Assembly (NCBI RefSeq): GCF_004361065.1
Contig: NZ_SELT01000015.1
Span: 1 to 64,000 of the forward strand
Length of the DNA stretch: 64,000 nucleotides
Source of the DNA: Cognatilysobacter terrigena
GTDB taxonomy: Bacteria > Pseudomonadota > Gammaproteobacteria > Xanthomonadales > Xanthomonadaceae
Reading direction: 5' to 3'
The position numbers and the translations under genes are program-made. This document shows, piece after piece, positions 34,750 through 42,945 of this stretch (the first letter of the stretch is position 1; every line of letters begins with the position of its first letter). The notes under the pieces are model-generated. The model was not told the DNA's origin and ran no database searches. It worked only from the letters and a program-made list of their open reading frames with translations.

Positions 34750-35253
34750 ATGCGCAGTCCACGAATCGAATTCGCCGTCGGCGCCTTCCTGCTGCTCGCG
34801 CTCGCCACGCTGCTCACGCTCGCGTTCGCGTCGACCAACGGCCGCTGGGGCGGCAATGGCGACACGTATCCGATCAAAGCGCGTTTCACTGCGATCGGCG
34901 CGTTGCGCCCGAATGCGCCAGTGAAGATCGGCGGGGTGAACGTGGGCCGGGTGGCCGACATTCAGCTGGACCCCACAAAATTCGATGCCGTCGTGACGCT
35001 CTCCATCGACGGGAAATACAAGGAGCTGCCGTCCGACACCGCCGCCGGCATCTTCACCAACGGCCTGCTCGGCGAAAGTTACGTGGGCCTGACGCCGGGC
35101 GGAGCGCCCGACGCACTCAAGCCCGGTGACGAGATCTACCTCACGCAACCTGCCGTCGACCTGATCCAGCTCGTCGGCAAGTACATGTTCAGTGGCGCGG
35201 GCAAGACCGACGCCGCCAGCGAGAGCGGCCCGGATGCCGCACCCAAGGAGTGA
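34750..35253 (+). CDS. mlaD: Phospholipid-binding MCE-domain protein MlaD
   Basis: Periplasmic, inner-membrane-anchored hexameric lipid channel of the Mla complex. The 167-residue product has a single N-terminal membrane helix (about 9-27) and one MCE domain (about 40-118): YPIKARFTAIGALRPNAPVKIGGVNVGRV, followed by the ITDGLLGE-like loop FTNGLLGESYVGLTPGG. The hydrophobic C-terminal helix LIQLVGKYMF forms the lipid pore in MlaD. A 20-residue polar tail ends the protein. AAGGAG near its end is the ribosome site for mlaC, only 4 bases downstream of the stop. Confidence 0.94.
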   Translation: MRSPRIEFAVGAFLLLALATLLTLAFASTNGRWGGNGDTYPIKARFTAIGALRPNAPVKIGGVNVGRVADIQLDPTKFDAVVTLSIDGKYKELPSDTAAGIFTNGLLGESYVGLTPGGAPDALKPGDEIYLTQPAVDLIQLVGKYMFSGAGKTDAASESGPDAAPKE

Positions 35254-35257
35254 CACC

Positions 35258-35905
35258 ATGAAGCGCACTGCCCTGTTCGTCCTGATGTCCGCCGCGTTCG
35301 CCGTCGCGCCCATCGCCATGGCCACCGCCGCGCCGCCCGCCGCGACGCAGCAACTCGGCACGCCGTCGAAGCTCGTGCTCGACAACAGCACGCGCGTGCT
35401 CGCGACGCTCGAATCGCGCCGCGCCGAATTCACCAAGAACCGCACGGCGCTCAAGCAGTTCGTGTCGGGTGAGTTCAACCAGATGTTCGACCGCGACTAC
35501 GCCGCCCGCCTCGTGCTCGGCGCGCACGGCCGCGGTGCGTCGAATGCCGACGTCTCGGCGTTCGCCGACGCGCTGAGCGAAAACCTGATGCAGCGCTACG
35601 GTTCGTCGCTGCTCGACTTCAACACGCGCCTCACCGTGCGCATCAAGTCGGAGACCAGCATCGCGAACGGCAAGGCCACGCGCGTCTCCACGCAGATGCT
35701 GCGCCAGGGCGGCGAGCCGGTGCCGGTCGACTACCTGATGCACCAGGTCAACGGCCAGTGGAAGGTGTTCGACGTGCTCGTCGAAGGCGTGAGCTTCGTG
35801 CAGACCTTCCGCAGCCAGTTCGACGGCCCGCTGTCGCGCGCGTCGATCGCACAGGTCGCCGCCGACCTCAAGGCCGGCAAGCTGCAGGCGCAGGCCAAGC
35901 GATGA
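35258..35905 (+). CDS. mlaC: Periplasmic phospholipid shuttle MlaC (Ttg2D)
   Basis: Carries phospholipid between MlaA in the outer membrane and MlaD. The 215-residue product starts MKRTALFVLMSAAF and has a signal peptide with cleavage around ATA-APP (about residue 25). The MlaC fold is recognised by FVSGEFNQMFDRDYAARLVLG, FADALSENLMQRYGSSLLDF and the C-terminal WKVFDVLVEGVSFVQTFRSQF, a highly typical segment. AAGGAG at 35245-35250 fixes the ATG at 35258; the longer frame to 35192 is mlaD shadow. Its stop overlaps the mlaB start (ATGA). Confidence 0.94.
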   Translation: MKRTALFVLMSAAFAVAPIAMATAAPPAATQQLGTPSKLVLDNSTRVLATLESRRAEFTKNRTALKQFVSGEFNQMFDRDYAARLVLGAHGRGASNADVSAFADALSENLMQRYGSSLLDFNTRLTVRIKSETSIANGKATRVSTQMLRQGGEPVPVDYLMHQVNGQWKVFDVLVEGVSFVQTFRSQFDGPLSRASIAQVAADLKAGKLQAQAKR

Positions 35906-36177
35906 GCGAGACGCGCGTCCGCCGCGACGGCGACGTGCTCAAGATCGACGGCCGCCTCGACCGGGCGGCCGTCGCTGCGACCTGGCGTGCGTTGCAGACG
36001 CAGCGTACCGGCGCCTCGCGGGTCGACGTCACCGGCGTCGAGTCCGTGGACAGCGCGGGTGTCGCGCTCCTTGCCGACCTCGCAGCCTCGGGCCTCGCGG
36101 TCCACGGCGAGCCCGCCGGCCTGGCCGACCTGCGCGCGGCTTATCGCCTCGATGGATCGCTCGGTTTCAGTGGCTGA
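35902..36177 (+). CDS. mlaB: STAS-domain protein MlaB
   Basis: Cytoplasmic partner that stabilises the MlaF ATPase dimer. The 91-residue product is a bare STAS domain: VLKIDGRLDRAAV, the strand VDVTGVESVDSAGVALLADL with the usual D-S-A-G loop, then GLAVHGEPAGLADL. The ATG at 35902 overlaps the mlaC stop. Sequence similarity in STAS domains is low, so the name rests mainly on operon position. mlaA follows after 46 bases with its own promoter-like box. Confidence 0.88.
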   Translation: MSETRVRRDGDVLKIDGRLDRAAVAATWRALQTQRTGASRVDVTGVESVDSAGVALLADLAASGLAVHGEPAGLADLRAAYRLDGSLGFSG

Positions 36178-36210
36178 ACGCGGCCGGGGCCTCAGGCTCC
36201 GGGCCCGCCG

Positions 36211-36216
36211 TTAAAA
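36211..36216 (+). promoter_or_regulatory. Candidate -10 box (TAAAAT) seven bases before the mlaA start
   Basis: TAAAAT followed by GCCGGC and A before the start region; ATG is at 36224. Transcription from it would begin at or next to the start codon (leaderless mRNA), giving mlaA expression separate from mlaFEDCB. No -35 match is evident. Confidence 0.4.
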
Positions 36217-36223
36217 TGCCGGC

Positions 36224-37405
36224 ATGACCCGCCCCGCATTCCGTAGCGGCCGCCGCATCGGCGCGCCGACCCGCTCCGTACTTGCCGTCGCCCTGATGGT
36301 CGCGACCGCGTCGGCGTGGGCGCAGGACGCGACATCGACGCAATCGGAAAATGCGACGTCGCAGTCGGCATCGCCAACGACTTCCAACGGCGAAGCTGCG
36401 GCGATGCAGACCGCGACGCCGCCGACGGACACGACGGCGAGCGAGCCGACGACCCAGGACGTCGCGCCGACGCAGCCGACATCCGACGTCAACGTGACGA
36501 TGCAGTCGACACCGACGGATGCCGTTGCGACGGACGCGACTGTAACGACAGAAACACCGCCGCCTACCGGCGAGGCGGTGTCGACCGAAACGCCGCCACC
36601 GACGGACGCGAGCGCGACCGCGGACGCCGAAGCGCAGAGCGAGACGAACGCGACCGCCGCGGAAGGCGACTTCAACGACCTCTACGGCCCGACCGGCAGC
36701 ACCGACGTCGCGCGCGGGCAGGCCGGCGTCGTGTGGGATCCGTGGGAGCCGTACAACCGCAAGATCCATCGCCTCAACAACGCGGTCGATCGCTACGTCG
36801 CGCATCCGCTCGCCAAGGCGTACGTCAAAGCGGTGCCACGCCCGGTGCGCAGCGGCGTCAGCAACTTTTTCAGCAATCTCGGCCAGCCGATCACCGCGGT
36901 GAATGCGCTGCTGCAGGGCAAGCCCAAGCTCGCCGCCCATGCGGCGGGCCGGTTCCTGCTGAACTCGACGCTCGGCATCGGCGGCCTCTTCGATCCGGCC
37001 ACCGACGCGCATCTCGAAAACGGCAACGAGGATTTCGGCCAGTCGCTCGGCGTCTGGGGCTGGAAGCGCTCGCGATATGTCGAGCTGCCGCTGTTCGGGC
37101 CGCGCACGTTCCGCGACATCGTCGGCATGGTCGGCGACGCGCCTCTGTCTCCGATGCGTGGGCTCGAGGAAGACAAGATCCGCGTGCCGCTGCAGGGCCT
37201 GCAACTGGTCGACCTGCGCGCGCAGCTGATGTCGACCGACGCGCTGCGCGAAGGCGTGCAGGACGACTACACGCTGGTGCGCGACGCGTGGATGCAGCGC
37301 CGCATGTACCAGATCAACGGCGAGGCCGGCGACAACCTGCCGGATTACCTCAAGGACGCCCCGATCATTCCGGTCAACGCGATGCCGGTGCGACCGGGCA
37401 ACTGA
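36224..37405 (+). CDS. mlaA: Outer-membrane phospholipid-removal protein MlaA (VacJ family) with long spacer
   Basis: MlaA extracts mislocalised phospholipids from the outer leaflet. The 393-residue product has a signal peptide (about 17-33, cleavage AWA|QDA) but no lipobox cysteine, unlike E. coli MlaA. A Thr/Pro/Ala/Asp low-complexity spacer of roughly 120 residues (35-150) follows. The MlaA domain starts at DPWEPYNRKIHRLNNAVDRYVAHPLAKAY and includes FFSNLGQPITAVNALLQGK, FLLNSTLGIGGLFDPAT, LGVWGWKRSRYVELPLFGPRT and ends with MRGLEEDKIRV. It follows mlaFEDCB, whereas E. coli keeps mlaA apart. Absence of the anchor implies another way of staying at the outer membrane. Confidence 0.93.
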   Translation: MTRPAFRSGRRIGAPTRSVLAVALMVATASAWAQDATSTQSENATSQSASPTTSNGEAAAMQTATPPTDTTASEPTTQDVAPTQPTSDVNVTMQSTPTDAVATDATVTTETPPPTGEAVSTETPPPTDASATADAEAQSETNATAAEGDFNDLYGPTGSTDVARGQAGVVWDPWEPYNRKIHRLNNAVDRYVAHPLAKAYVKAVPRPVRSGVSNFFSNLGQPITAVNALLQGKPKLAAHAAGRFLLNSTLGIGGLFDPATDAHLENGNEDFGQSLGVWGWKRSRYVELPLFGPRTFRDIVGMVGDAPLSPMRGLEEDKIRVPLQGLQLVDLRAQLMSTDALREGVQDDYTLVRDAWMQRRMYQINGEAGDNLPDYLKDAPIIPVNAMPVRPGN

Positions 37406-37421
37406 TCGCGTTTCGCGCTAG

Positions 37422-38993
37422 TCAGCGCTCGTCCGTCGTCAGCCGCACGGCATCGGTCTCCGCCGCGAACGCGATCTCGTCGAGTTCGGGCAGCAATTCC
37501 TCCGACACCTTGCGCTTGCCGCGTGCGCCGAGTGCGACGAGGCGGCGTGCGCGCGGGATGACGGCCTGGCGTGAGTCGCTGAGGCGATTGCGGGCGTCGA
37601 GGTAGGCCTTGCTCGCGTCGTCGAGCTTGCTGCCGACGCGGTCGAACTCGGCGAGGAAACTCGTGAGCGCGTCGAGCAACAGGCCGCCGGCTTCGCCGAT
37701 CTCGCGCGCCTGCTTCTGGATGCGGTCGCGCGTCCACAGGCGTTCGACCACGCGCAGCACCGCCATCAGCGTGTTCGGCGACGCGAACACCACGCCCTTC
37801 TCGAACGCCTCGGACTGCAGCGCGGAATCGAAACCGAGCGCCGCCGACAGCGCGCCCTCGATCGGCACGAACGCGATGGTCACTTCCAGCGCGTTCTCGC
37901 CGATAAGCTTGGGATAGTTGCGATCGGCGAGGTCGCGCACGTGCTGACGCAGGCCGACGGCATGACGACGCATCGCATCGGTCTGTGCCTCCGGCGTATC
38001 GGCGTTCATCGCCTCTTCCCAGGCGACGAGATTGACCTTGCTGTCGACGACCACGCAGCGATCGCCCGGCAGGCGCACGACGACGTCGGGACGCAGCACG
38101 CGGCCTTCGTCGTCGCTGCCCTGCTTCTGGCGCTCGTAATGCGCGCCTTCCTCAAGGCCCGAACCACGCAACACGTTCTCGAGCATCAGTTCGCCCCAGT
38201 CGCCGCGCACCTTGGCGTTGCCGCGCAGCGCCTTGGTGAGCGCGGCGGCCTGCGCGGCCATGTCCTGGTTGAGCGTGCGCAGTTCGTTGACCGCGCCGAC
38301 CAGCGTCGCGCGTTCGCGCGCCTCCTCGCTGTAGACGGTGTCGACGCGCTGGCGGAACTGGTTGAGCTGCTCGGCGAACGGCTTGAGCAGCGTCTCGATG
38401 TCGGCCTTCGACTGCACGGTGGCGTGGCGCACGTTCTTCTCGAACTGTTCGCCGCGCTCGGCAAAGACCTTGCCGGCCATCTGCGCGAACGCGTCGGACA
38501 GCTTGGCCTGCGCCTGGTCGACGAACGTGCGCATCTCCTCGTGCTGGCGACGTGCGTGTTCGAGATGGGCGGTGGCCTGCGCATGTTCGCCACGCAACGT
38601 CGCCAGCTGCGCGTCGACCGCCTGCGCCTGCGCGCGCGCGACCTCGAGCTGCGCGTTGCGATCGTCGAGTTCGGCGATGGCGGCGGACCGCGCGACGCGT
38701 TCGTCCTCCAGCGCGGCGCGTAGGGACTCCAGCTGTTCGCGCAGCTGCACGAGTTCGGTTTCGACGCGCGCGTGCGCGGCGACTGCGGCACGCAACGCAC
38801 CGAGCGCCTCGCCATCTTCGCGCGCACGCGCCTGCGCTTGTCCCAGTTCCACTGCGAGGCGGTCGCGCTCGGCCTGCAGTGCGGGCAGGCGCGGGTCCTG
38901 CAAGCCGCGCGACTGGAGCCGCCACAGGGCGACGGCCACGAACGCCAGCGCGAGCGCGGCGAGGGCGATGACGACGAAGGCGGAAGCGGTCAT
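37422..38993 (-). CDS. rmuC: DNA recombination protein RmuC
   Basis: The 523-residue product starts MTASAFVVIALAAL with one N-terminal membrane helix, followed by about 180 residues of coiled coil (long Glu/Arg/Ala/Gln heptads). The RmuC domain (about 240-480) has the restriction-nuclease-like core: WGELMLENVLRGSGLEEGAHYERQ, RPDVVVRLPGDRCVVVDSKVNL (Asp...Asp-Ser-Lys catalytic triad) and AFVPIEGALSAAL. RmuC restricts DNA inversion and has been linked to nuclease-type defence. The frame open to 39050 adds 19 unsupported residues. It converges on mlaA. Confidence 0.92.
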   Translation of the reverse strand: MTASAFVVIALAALALAFVAVALWRLQSRGLQDPRLPALQAERDRLAVELGQAQARAREDGEALGALRAAVAAHARVETELVQLREQLESLRAALEDERVARSAAIAELDDRNAQLEVARAQAQAVDAQLATLRGEHAQATAHLEHARRQHEEMRTFVDQAQAKLSDAFAQMAGKVFAERGEQFEKNVRHATVQSKADIETLLKPFAEQLNQFRQRVDTVYSEEARERATLVGAVNELRTLNQDMAAQAAALTKALRGNAKVRGDWGELMLENVLRGSGLEEGAHYERQKQGSDDEGRVLRPDVVVRLPGDRCVVVDSKVNLVAWEEAMNADTPEAQTDAMRRHAVGLRQHVRDLADRNYPKLIGENALEVTIAFVPIEGALSAALGFDSALQSEAFEKGVVFASPNTLMAVLRVVERLWTRDRIQKQAREIGEAGGLLLDALTSFLAEFDRVGSKLDDASKAYLDARNRLSDSRQAVIPRARRLVALGARGKRKVSEELLPELDEIAFAAETDAVRLTTDER

Positions 38994-39136
38994 GGCGGGC
39001 TCGCACGGCGCGGATCGGCGCCACAGTAGATCGTTTCGGGTCTCACCCATCGAGACGGCGGTTCACGCGGGTCTGCGACAGGGTGGCGAGCGGCCGTGCC
39101 GACATCGCGTCACCGCGATTCTGACAGCATGGCGCG

Positions 39137-39838
39137 ATGCTCTCGTTCGTCGTCCCCGCGCATGACGAGGCGCCGCGGCTGCCCGCGACGCTCGAGGCCC
39201 TGCATGCCGCGGCCGTCGCCTGCGGCGTGCCGTACGAGATCGTCGTGGTCGACGACGCATCGCGCGACGGGACCGCCGACGTCGCACGCGCCTGCGGTGC
39301 GCACGTGGTTCGGGTAGAGCACCGGCACATCGCCGCGACGCGCAACGCGGGCGCCCGTGCCGCGGGCGGTCCGGTGCTCGTCTTCGTCGACGCGGACACC
39401 CTCGTGCCGCCCGGCACCGTCGCGGCTGCACTCGCCGCGGTGGGCGATGGCGCCGTGGGTGGTGGCGGACGCGTGCGGTTCGAGGGCGGGCGGCCGCTGC
39501 GCCACCGCATCGCGCTGGCTGCCGGGCTGGCGCTGGTGCGCCTGACACGCATCGCGCCGGGCTGCTTCCTGTTCTGCACGCGCGAGGCCTTCGTCGCCAC
39601 CGGCGGCTTCGACGAACGCTGGTATGCGGGCGAGGACGTGGCGATGAGCCGCGCGCTCGCGAAGGTCGGTCGCTTCGTCCTGCTGCGCGAGCCGGTGTGG
39701 ACCTCGGCCCGCAAGCTCGAGACCTTCAGCCCGGGCGAACACCTCGTGCTGTTGGGCAGGCTCGCGCTGCGCGGCCGCCGCGTGCTGCGCTCACGCGAAC
39801 ACCTTCGGCTCTGGTACGAGAGGCGCGAAAAGGAGTGA
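39137..39838 (+). CDS. Family 2 glycosyltransferase
   Basis: The 233-residue product begins directly with the GT-A fold: LSFVVPAHDEAPRLPATL, YEIVVVDDASRDGTADVA (nucleotide binding) and GGPVLVFVDADTLVPPG with the metal-binding DAD. The acceptor half includes CFLFCTREAFVATGGFDERWYAGEDVAMSRAL, the ED acidic pair being the likely catalytic base region. No membrane segment is evident, so it should act at the cytoplasmic face. Sugar donor and acceptor are unknown, and no other cell-surface glycan gene is adjacent. A single orphan gene, divergent from rmuC. Confidence 0.85.
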   Translation: MLSFVVPAHDEAPRLPATLEALHAAAVACGVPYEIVVVDDASRDGTADVARACGAHVVRVEHRHIAATRNAGARAAGGPVLVFVDADTLVPPGTVAAALAAVGDGAVGGGGRVRFEGGRPLRHRIALAAGLALVRLTRIAPGCFLFCTREAFVATGGFDERWYAGEDVAMSRALAKVGRFVLLREPVWTSARKLETFSPGEHLVLLGRLALRGRRVLRSREHLRLWYERREKE

Positions 39839-40013
39839 TCTGCGCCCACGCGGCGGCGATAGCCCGCCTGCGGATCGGGCAGGTCGTCACGAAACCGCGC
39901 CGCGCACCGGCGCCGACTGCATCCGGACGGGTCGTCGTGTCGTTGCAGGTCATCGACCCGGCGCCCGGCGCGTCGTGTCGTCCTGCCCATGGCGTAGCAA
40001 GCGGAGATGCGCG

Positions 40014-40589
40014 GTGTCCGACCTGATCCAGATCGTCTATGTCAGCCGTTCGACCTTTCCGGTCATGCCCGCCGAGCGCGGCATCGAACCCAGCGTGGCG
40101 CGCATCCTCGCCCAGTCGCGCATCAACAATCCGCGACGCGGGCTGGTGGGCGCGCTCTACTTCGGCGACGGCTGCTTCTTCCAGTGCCTGGAAGGCCGCG
40201 CGGCGGACGTCGACCGCCTGTATGCCGCTCTGCTCGACGACCCGCGGCACACCGACCTCAAGGTGCTGTCGCGCCGTCCGATCGAGCGCACGGGATTCGC
40301 CAGCTGGTCGATGAAATACGTTCCGTTGGACGCACCGATGCGAGCGCTTCTCGCCGAGCGCGGGCTGTCGACCTTCGATCCGTACCGCTTCGACGAGGCG
40401 ACGGTCGCGCGCGTGCTGGCGCTGTTGCGTGACGGCGGCGACGTGATGCTGCCGCTGGAAGCCGCCGCGCCTAGGCAGGAGCGACTGGACGCCGACAACG
40501 GGCGCGCACTGCGCATGGCGCGACTGTCGATCGCCCTGGCCTCGCTCGCGTTGCTGGCGTCGGCCGCCGCGCTGGTTCTCGCGTGGTGA
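40014..40589 (+). CDS. BLUF-domain blue-light sensor with C-terminal membrane helix
   Basis: Flavin-based photoreceptor of 191 residues. The BLUF core keeps the photocycle residues: Tyr9 in IQIVYVSRST, Asn39 in RINNPRRGLVGALY and Gln57 in CFFQCLEG; the Asn-Gln spacing of 18 equals that of AppA. Between Tyr9 and Asn39 there is an insertion of about six residues (PVMPAERG). After the domain comes a linker and then a hydrophobic helix at about 167-190 (LSIALASLALLASAAALVLAW), so the sensor appears tethered to the inner membrane. The start is GTG at 40014, set by GGAG at 40003-40006; the frame from 39975 is less likely. No effector domain or adjacent partner is seen. Confidence 0.88.
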   Translation: MSDLIQIVYVSRSTFPVMPAERGIEPSVARILAQSRINNPRRGLVGALYFGDGCFFQCLEGRAADVDRLYAALLDDPRHTDLKVLSRRPIERTGFASWSMKYVPLDAPMRALLAERGLSTFDPYRFDEATVARVLALLRDGGDVMLPLEAAAPRQERLDADNGRALRMARLSIALASLALLASAAALVLAW

Positions 40590-40601
40590 GCGCGCCGCTC
40601 A
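40587..40601. terminator. Small hairpin joining two convergent stop codons
   Basis: TGAGCG (40587-40592) and CGCTCA (40596-40601) with a CGC loop. The first arm begins with the BLUF gene's TGA; the second ends with the complement of rlmI's TGA. Too short and without T-run for a strong terminator. Confidence 0.3.
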
Positions 40602-41765
40602 GTCGAGCACGCGACAGAACACCGCTTTGAGGTAGCGCGACTCCTGCACGCTTGCGAGCACCGGGTGGTCCGCGCCGGCGCCCGACACGCGCAGGATCTG
40701 CACGGTGCGGTTCGCGTAGAACGCTGCGCGACGCAGCATGTCGAGGAACTGCTCCTCGCTGACCAGGCCGGTGCACGAGAACGTCGCGAGCAGGCCGCCG
40801 GGCTTGGTCACGCCGAGCGCCAGCTTGTTCATGTCGAGGTACTTCTTGAGCGCCGGGATCACCTGGTCGCGATCGCGCGTCATCTTCGCGGGATCGAGCA
40901 CGACGACGTCGTACGCGTCGCCGCGATTTCCGGCATCGCGCAGCCACGGGAAGATGTCGGCCTGCACGAACTTGATGCGCTGGTCGTTGAGCTTGGCGTT
41001 CGCCTTCGCGATCGAGAGCACGTCGTCGTCGATGTCGACGCCGGTGACTTCGCTCGCGCCACGCACCGCAGCGTAGACGCCGAAGCCGCCGGTGTTGCAG
41101 CAGAGGTCGAGCACCGTCTTGCCGTGCACGTGCTGGCTCAGCCACTGGCGGTTTTCGCGCTGGTCGGCGAAGAAGCCGGTCTTGTGCGCGCCGGACGGAT
41201 CGGCGCGGAAGCGGATGCCGTGCTCGGTGATGATCGCCGGCGGCACCGCCGACTGCACGCGGAAGTCGAAGCTCTCCTGCTTCTGCACGTGCTCGTCGGC
41301 GAACGAGAAGAAGCGGCAGCCGGGGAACTGTTCGCTGAGCGCGGCGTAGATCCATTCGCGGTGGCGGAACATGCCGGCCGAGAAGAATTCGACGACGATC
41401 AGGTCCGCATAGCGATCGACGACCAGGCCCGAGAGCCCATCGCCCTCGCTGTGCACGACGCGCCAGGCGTCGCTCACGTCGTCGAGCTTGAGCACGTCGC
41501 GGCGCAGCGACACCGCCGCCGCGATCTTGCGTCGGAACCAGCCCTCGTCGACCGCGACGTCCGGATGCGTCTCGAGGATGCGCACCGCGATGCGCGAGTG
41601 GCCGTTGTAGAAGCCACGGCCGATCCACTCGCCGTCGACGCCGACCACATCGACGATGGCGCCCGGCTTGGGCCGCTGCGCCGGCTTGTCGACCAGGCGC
41701 TGGAAGATCCACGGGTGCGTGGACTTCCACGCGTTCTTGAGGCGGACGACGGGCAATTCGTTCAT
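40599..41765 (-). CDS. rlmI: 23S rRNA cytosine-C5 methyltransferase RlmI-type
   Basis: The 388-residue product has the N-terminal PUA domain (VRLKNAWKSTHPWIFQRLV, GEWIGRGFYN), a central EEHEE-like domain, and a Rossmann methyltransferase with SAM motifs VLDLCCNTGGFGVYAA, TGVDIDDD and YDVVVLDPAKMT; FSCTGLVSEEQF carries the catalytic cysteine region. This arrangement is that of RlmI, which makes m5C1962 in 23S rRNA. A TACAAT box lies six bases before the ATG on the minus strand, suggesting a leaderless message. Divergent from the riboswitch-terC unit. Confidence 0.9.
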   Translation of the reverse strand: MNELPVVRLKNAWKSTHPWIFQRLVDKPAQRPKPGAIVDVVGVDGEWIGRGFYNGHSRIAVRILETHPDVAVDEGWFRRKIAAAVSLRRDVLKLDDVSDAWRVVHSEGDGLSGLVVDRYADLIVVEFFSAGMFRHREWIYAALSEQFPGCRFFSFADEHVQKQESFDFRVQSAVPPAIITEHGIRFRADPSGAHKTGFFADQRENRQWLSQHVHGKTVLDLCCNTGGFGVYAAVRGASEVTGVDIDDDVLSIAKANAKLNDQRIKFVQADIFPWLRDAGNRGDAYDVVVLDPAKMTRDRDQVIPALKKYLDMNKLALGVTKPGGLLATFSCTGLVSEEQFLDMLRRAAFYANRTVQILRVSGAGADHPVLASVQESRYLKAVFCRVLD

Positions 41766-41771
41766 CCGCCT

Positions 41772-41777
41772 ATTGTA
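41772..41777 (-). promoter_or_regulatory. Candidate -10 box (TACAAT) six bases before the rlmI start
   Basis: On the minus strand TACAAT is followed by AGGCGG and ATG. The close spacing again implies a transcript starting at the start codon. Confidence 0.4.
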
Positions 41778-41815
41778 GGTGTCACCGGGTTTTGATCCCG
41801 TTGGGTTATGCTTCG

Positions 41816-41928
41816 CGCCGAAGGGGAGTAGCTCCCACGCGCCTGGATCGTCAATACGAGCATCCGCTCCGGTCCAGCGGCAGCCTCATCAGGCTGTGAG
41901 CAAGACCTTCGCCCATCGTGGCGAAGGT
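41816..41928 (+). promoter_or_regulatory. yybP-ykoY (manganese) riboswitch upstream of terC
   Basis: The leader contains the diagnostic yybP-ykoY core GGGGAGTAGC (from 41823) and the 3' core TGTGAGCAAGACCTTC (41895-41910). P1 can form between CGAAGG (41819-41824) and CCTTCG (41906-41911); internal hairpins are CCGCT/AGCGG (41864-41880) and CAGCCT/AGGCTG (41881-41896). The same CCTTCG is also the left arm of a competing 9-bp hairpin, ACCTTCGCC (41905-41913) with GGCGAAGGT (41920-41928), a classical switch. The family senses Mn2+ and controls Alx/TerC- and MntP-type exporters, matching the gene 50 bases downstream. No T-run follows the second hairpin, so control is probably translational or Rho-dependent. 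Confidence 0.9.
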
Positions 41929-41978
41929 GCGTCCGTCGATTCCCTCGCCATGGTCCGATCCGCGTTCCGGAGTTCGCC

Positions 41979-42938
41979 ATGGAAACCATTGCTTCCCCCC
42001 TGATGTGGACCGCCTTCGGCGGCCTCGTCGTCGTCGCCCTGCTCGCCGACCTGATGCTCATGCGCCACGGCGGGCCGCATCGCGTCACCTTCAAGGAGGC
42101 GCTCGGCTGGAGCGTCGGCTGGGTGGCGGTCGCGCTCGCCTTCGGCGGCTGGCTGTGGTGGATCGCCGCACAGCGCTACGGCGACGCCGAAGGCCAGCGC
42201 ATCGCGCTCGAATACCTCACCGGCTATCTCATCGAGAAGTCGCTGGCGGTCGACAACATCTTCGTGTTCCTGATGCTGTTCACCTACTTCGCCGTGCCCG
42301 AGCCGCAGCGGCAGAAGGTGCTGGTGCTGGGCGTGCTCGGCGCGATCGTGCTGCGCGGCGTGATGATCTTCGCCGGCGCGGTGCTGCTCGCGAAGTTCCA
42401 CTGGATTCTCTACGTGTTCGGCGCGTTCCTGCTGCTCACGGGCTTCAAGATGTGGGCGGCCGCGGGCAAGCAGCCCGACCTCGAGGCGAATCCGGTGCTG
42501 CGCTGGATGCGCCGCCACCTTGCGCTCACCGACGGCTACCGCGGCGATGCATTCGTCGTGCGCGAAGGCGGCATCCGCCGTTACACGCCGCTGTTCGTGG
42601 TGATGGCGCTGATCGCGGTGACCGATGTGATCTTCGCGGTCGACTCGATCCCGGCGATCTTCGCGATCACCAAGGATCCGTTCGTGGTGCTGACGTCGAA
42701 CGTGTTCGCCGTGCTCGGCCTGCGCGCGATGTTCTTCCTGCTTGCGGGTCTCGCCGATCGCTTCCACCTGCTGCCGTATGGCCTCGCGGTCGTGCTGGTC
42801 TTCATCGGCGCGAAGATGCTGGCGATCGACGTCATCCACCTGCCGGTGATGGTGTCGCTCGGCGTGGTCGTCGCGATTATCGGTGCGACGGTTGCGCTGT
42901 CGTTGCTGCGCCCACAGCGTTCCACGCCTGCCGCCTGA
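41979..42938 (+). CDS. TerC/Alx family membrane protein (manganese efflux type)
   Basis: The 319-residue product has about nine membrane segments and both acidic signatures of the family: EYLTGYLIEKSLAVDNIFVF and FVVMALIAVTDVIFAVDSIPAIFAIT, where Asp residues form the metal path. E. coli Alx, the closest type by length and layout, exports Mn2+ and is controlled by the same riboswitch class, so manganese homeostasis is the best call; tellurite resistance, implied by the name TerC, is not. GGAG at 41969-41972 precedes the ATG at 41979. A strong hairpin follows the stop. Confidence 0.92.
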   Translation: METIASPLMWTAFGGLVVVALLADLMLMRHGGPHRVTFKEALGWSVGWVAVALAFGGWLWWIAAQRYGDAEGQRIALEYLTGYLIEKSLAVDNIFVFLMLFTYFAVPEPQRQKVLVLGVLGAIVLRGVMIFAGAVLLAKFHWILYVFGAFLLLTGFKMWAAAGKQPDLEANPVLRWMRRHLALTDGYRGDAFVVREGGIRRYTPLFVVMALIAVTDVIFAVDSIPAIFAITKDPFVVLTSNVFAVLGLRAMFFLLAGLADRFHLLPYGLAVVLVFIGAKMLAIDVIHLPVMVSLGVVVAIIGATVALSLLRPQRSTPAA

Positions 42939-42945
42939 CGGAGCG

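Noticed and set aside
37422-39838. Defence island around rmuC
   Set aside because: RmuC has been discussed in defence contexts, but its neighbours here (mlaA, a glycosyltransferase) are not defence genes.
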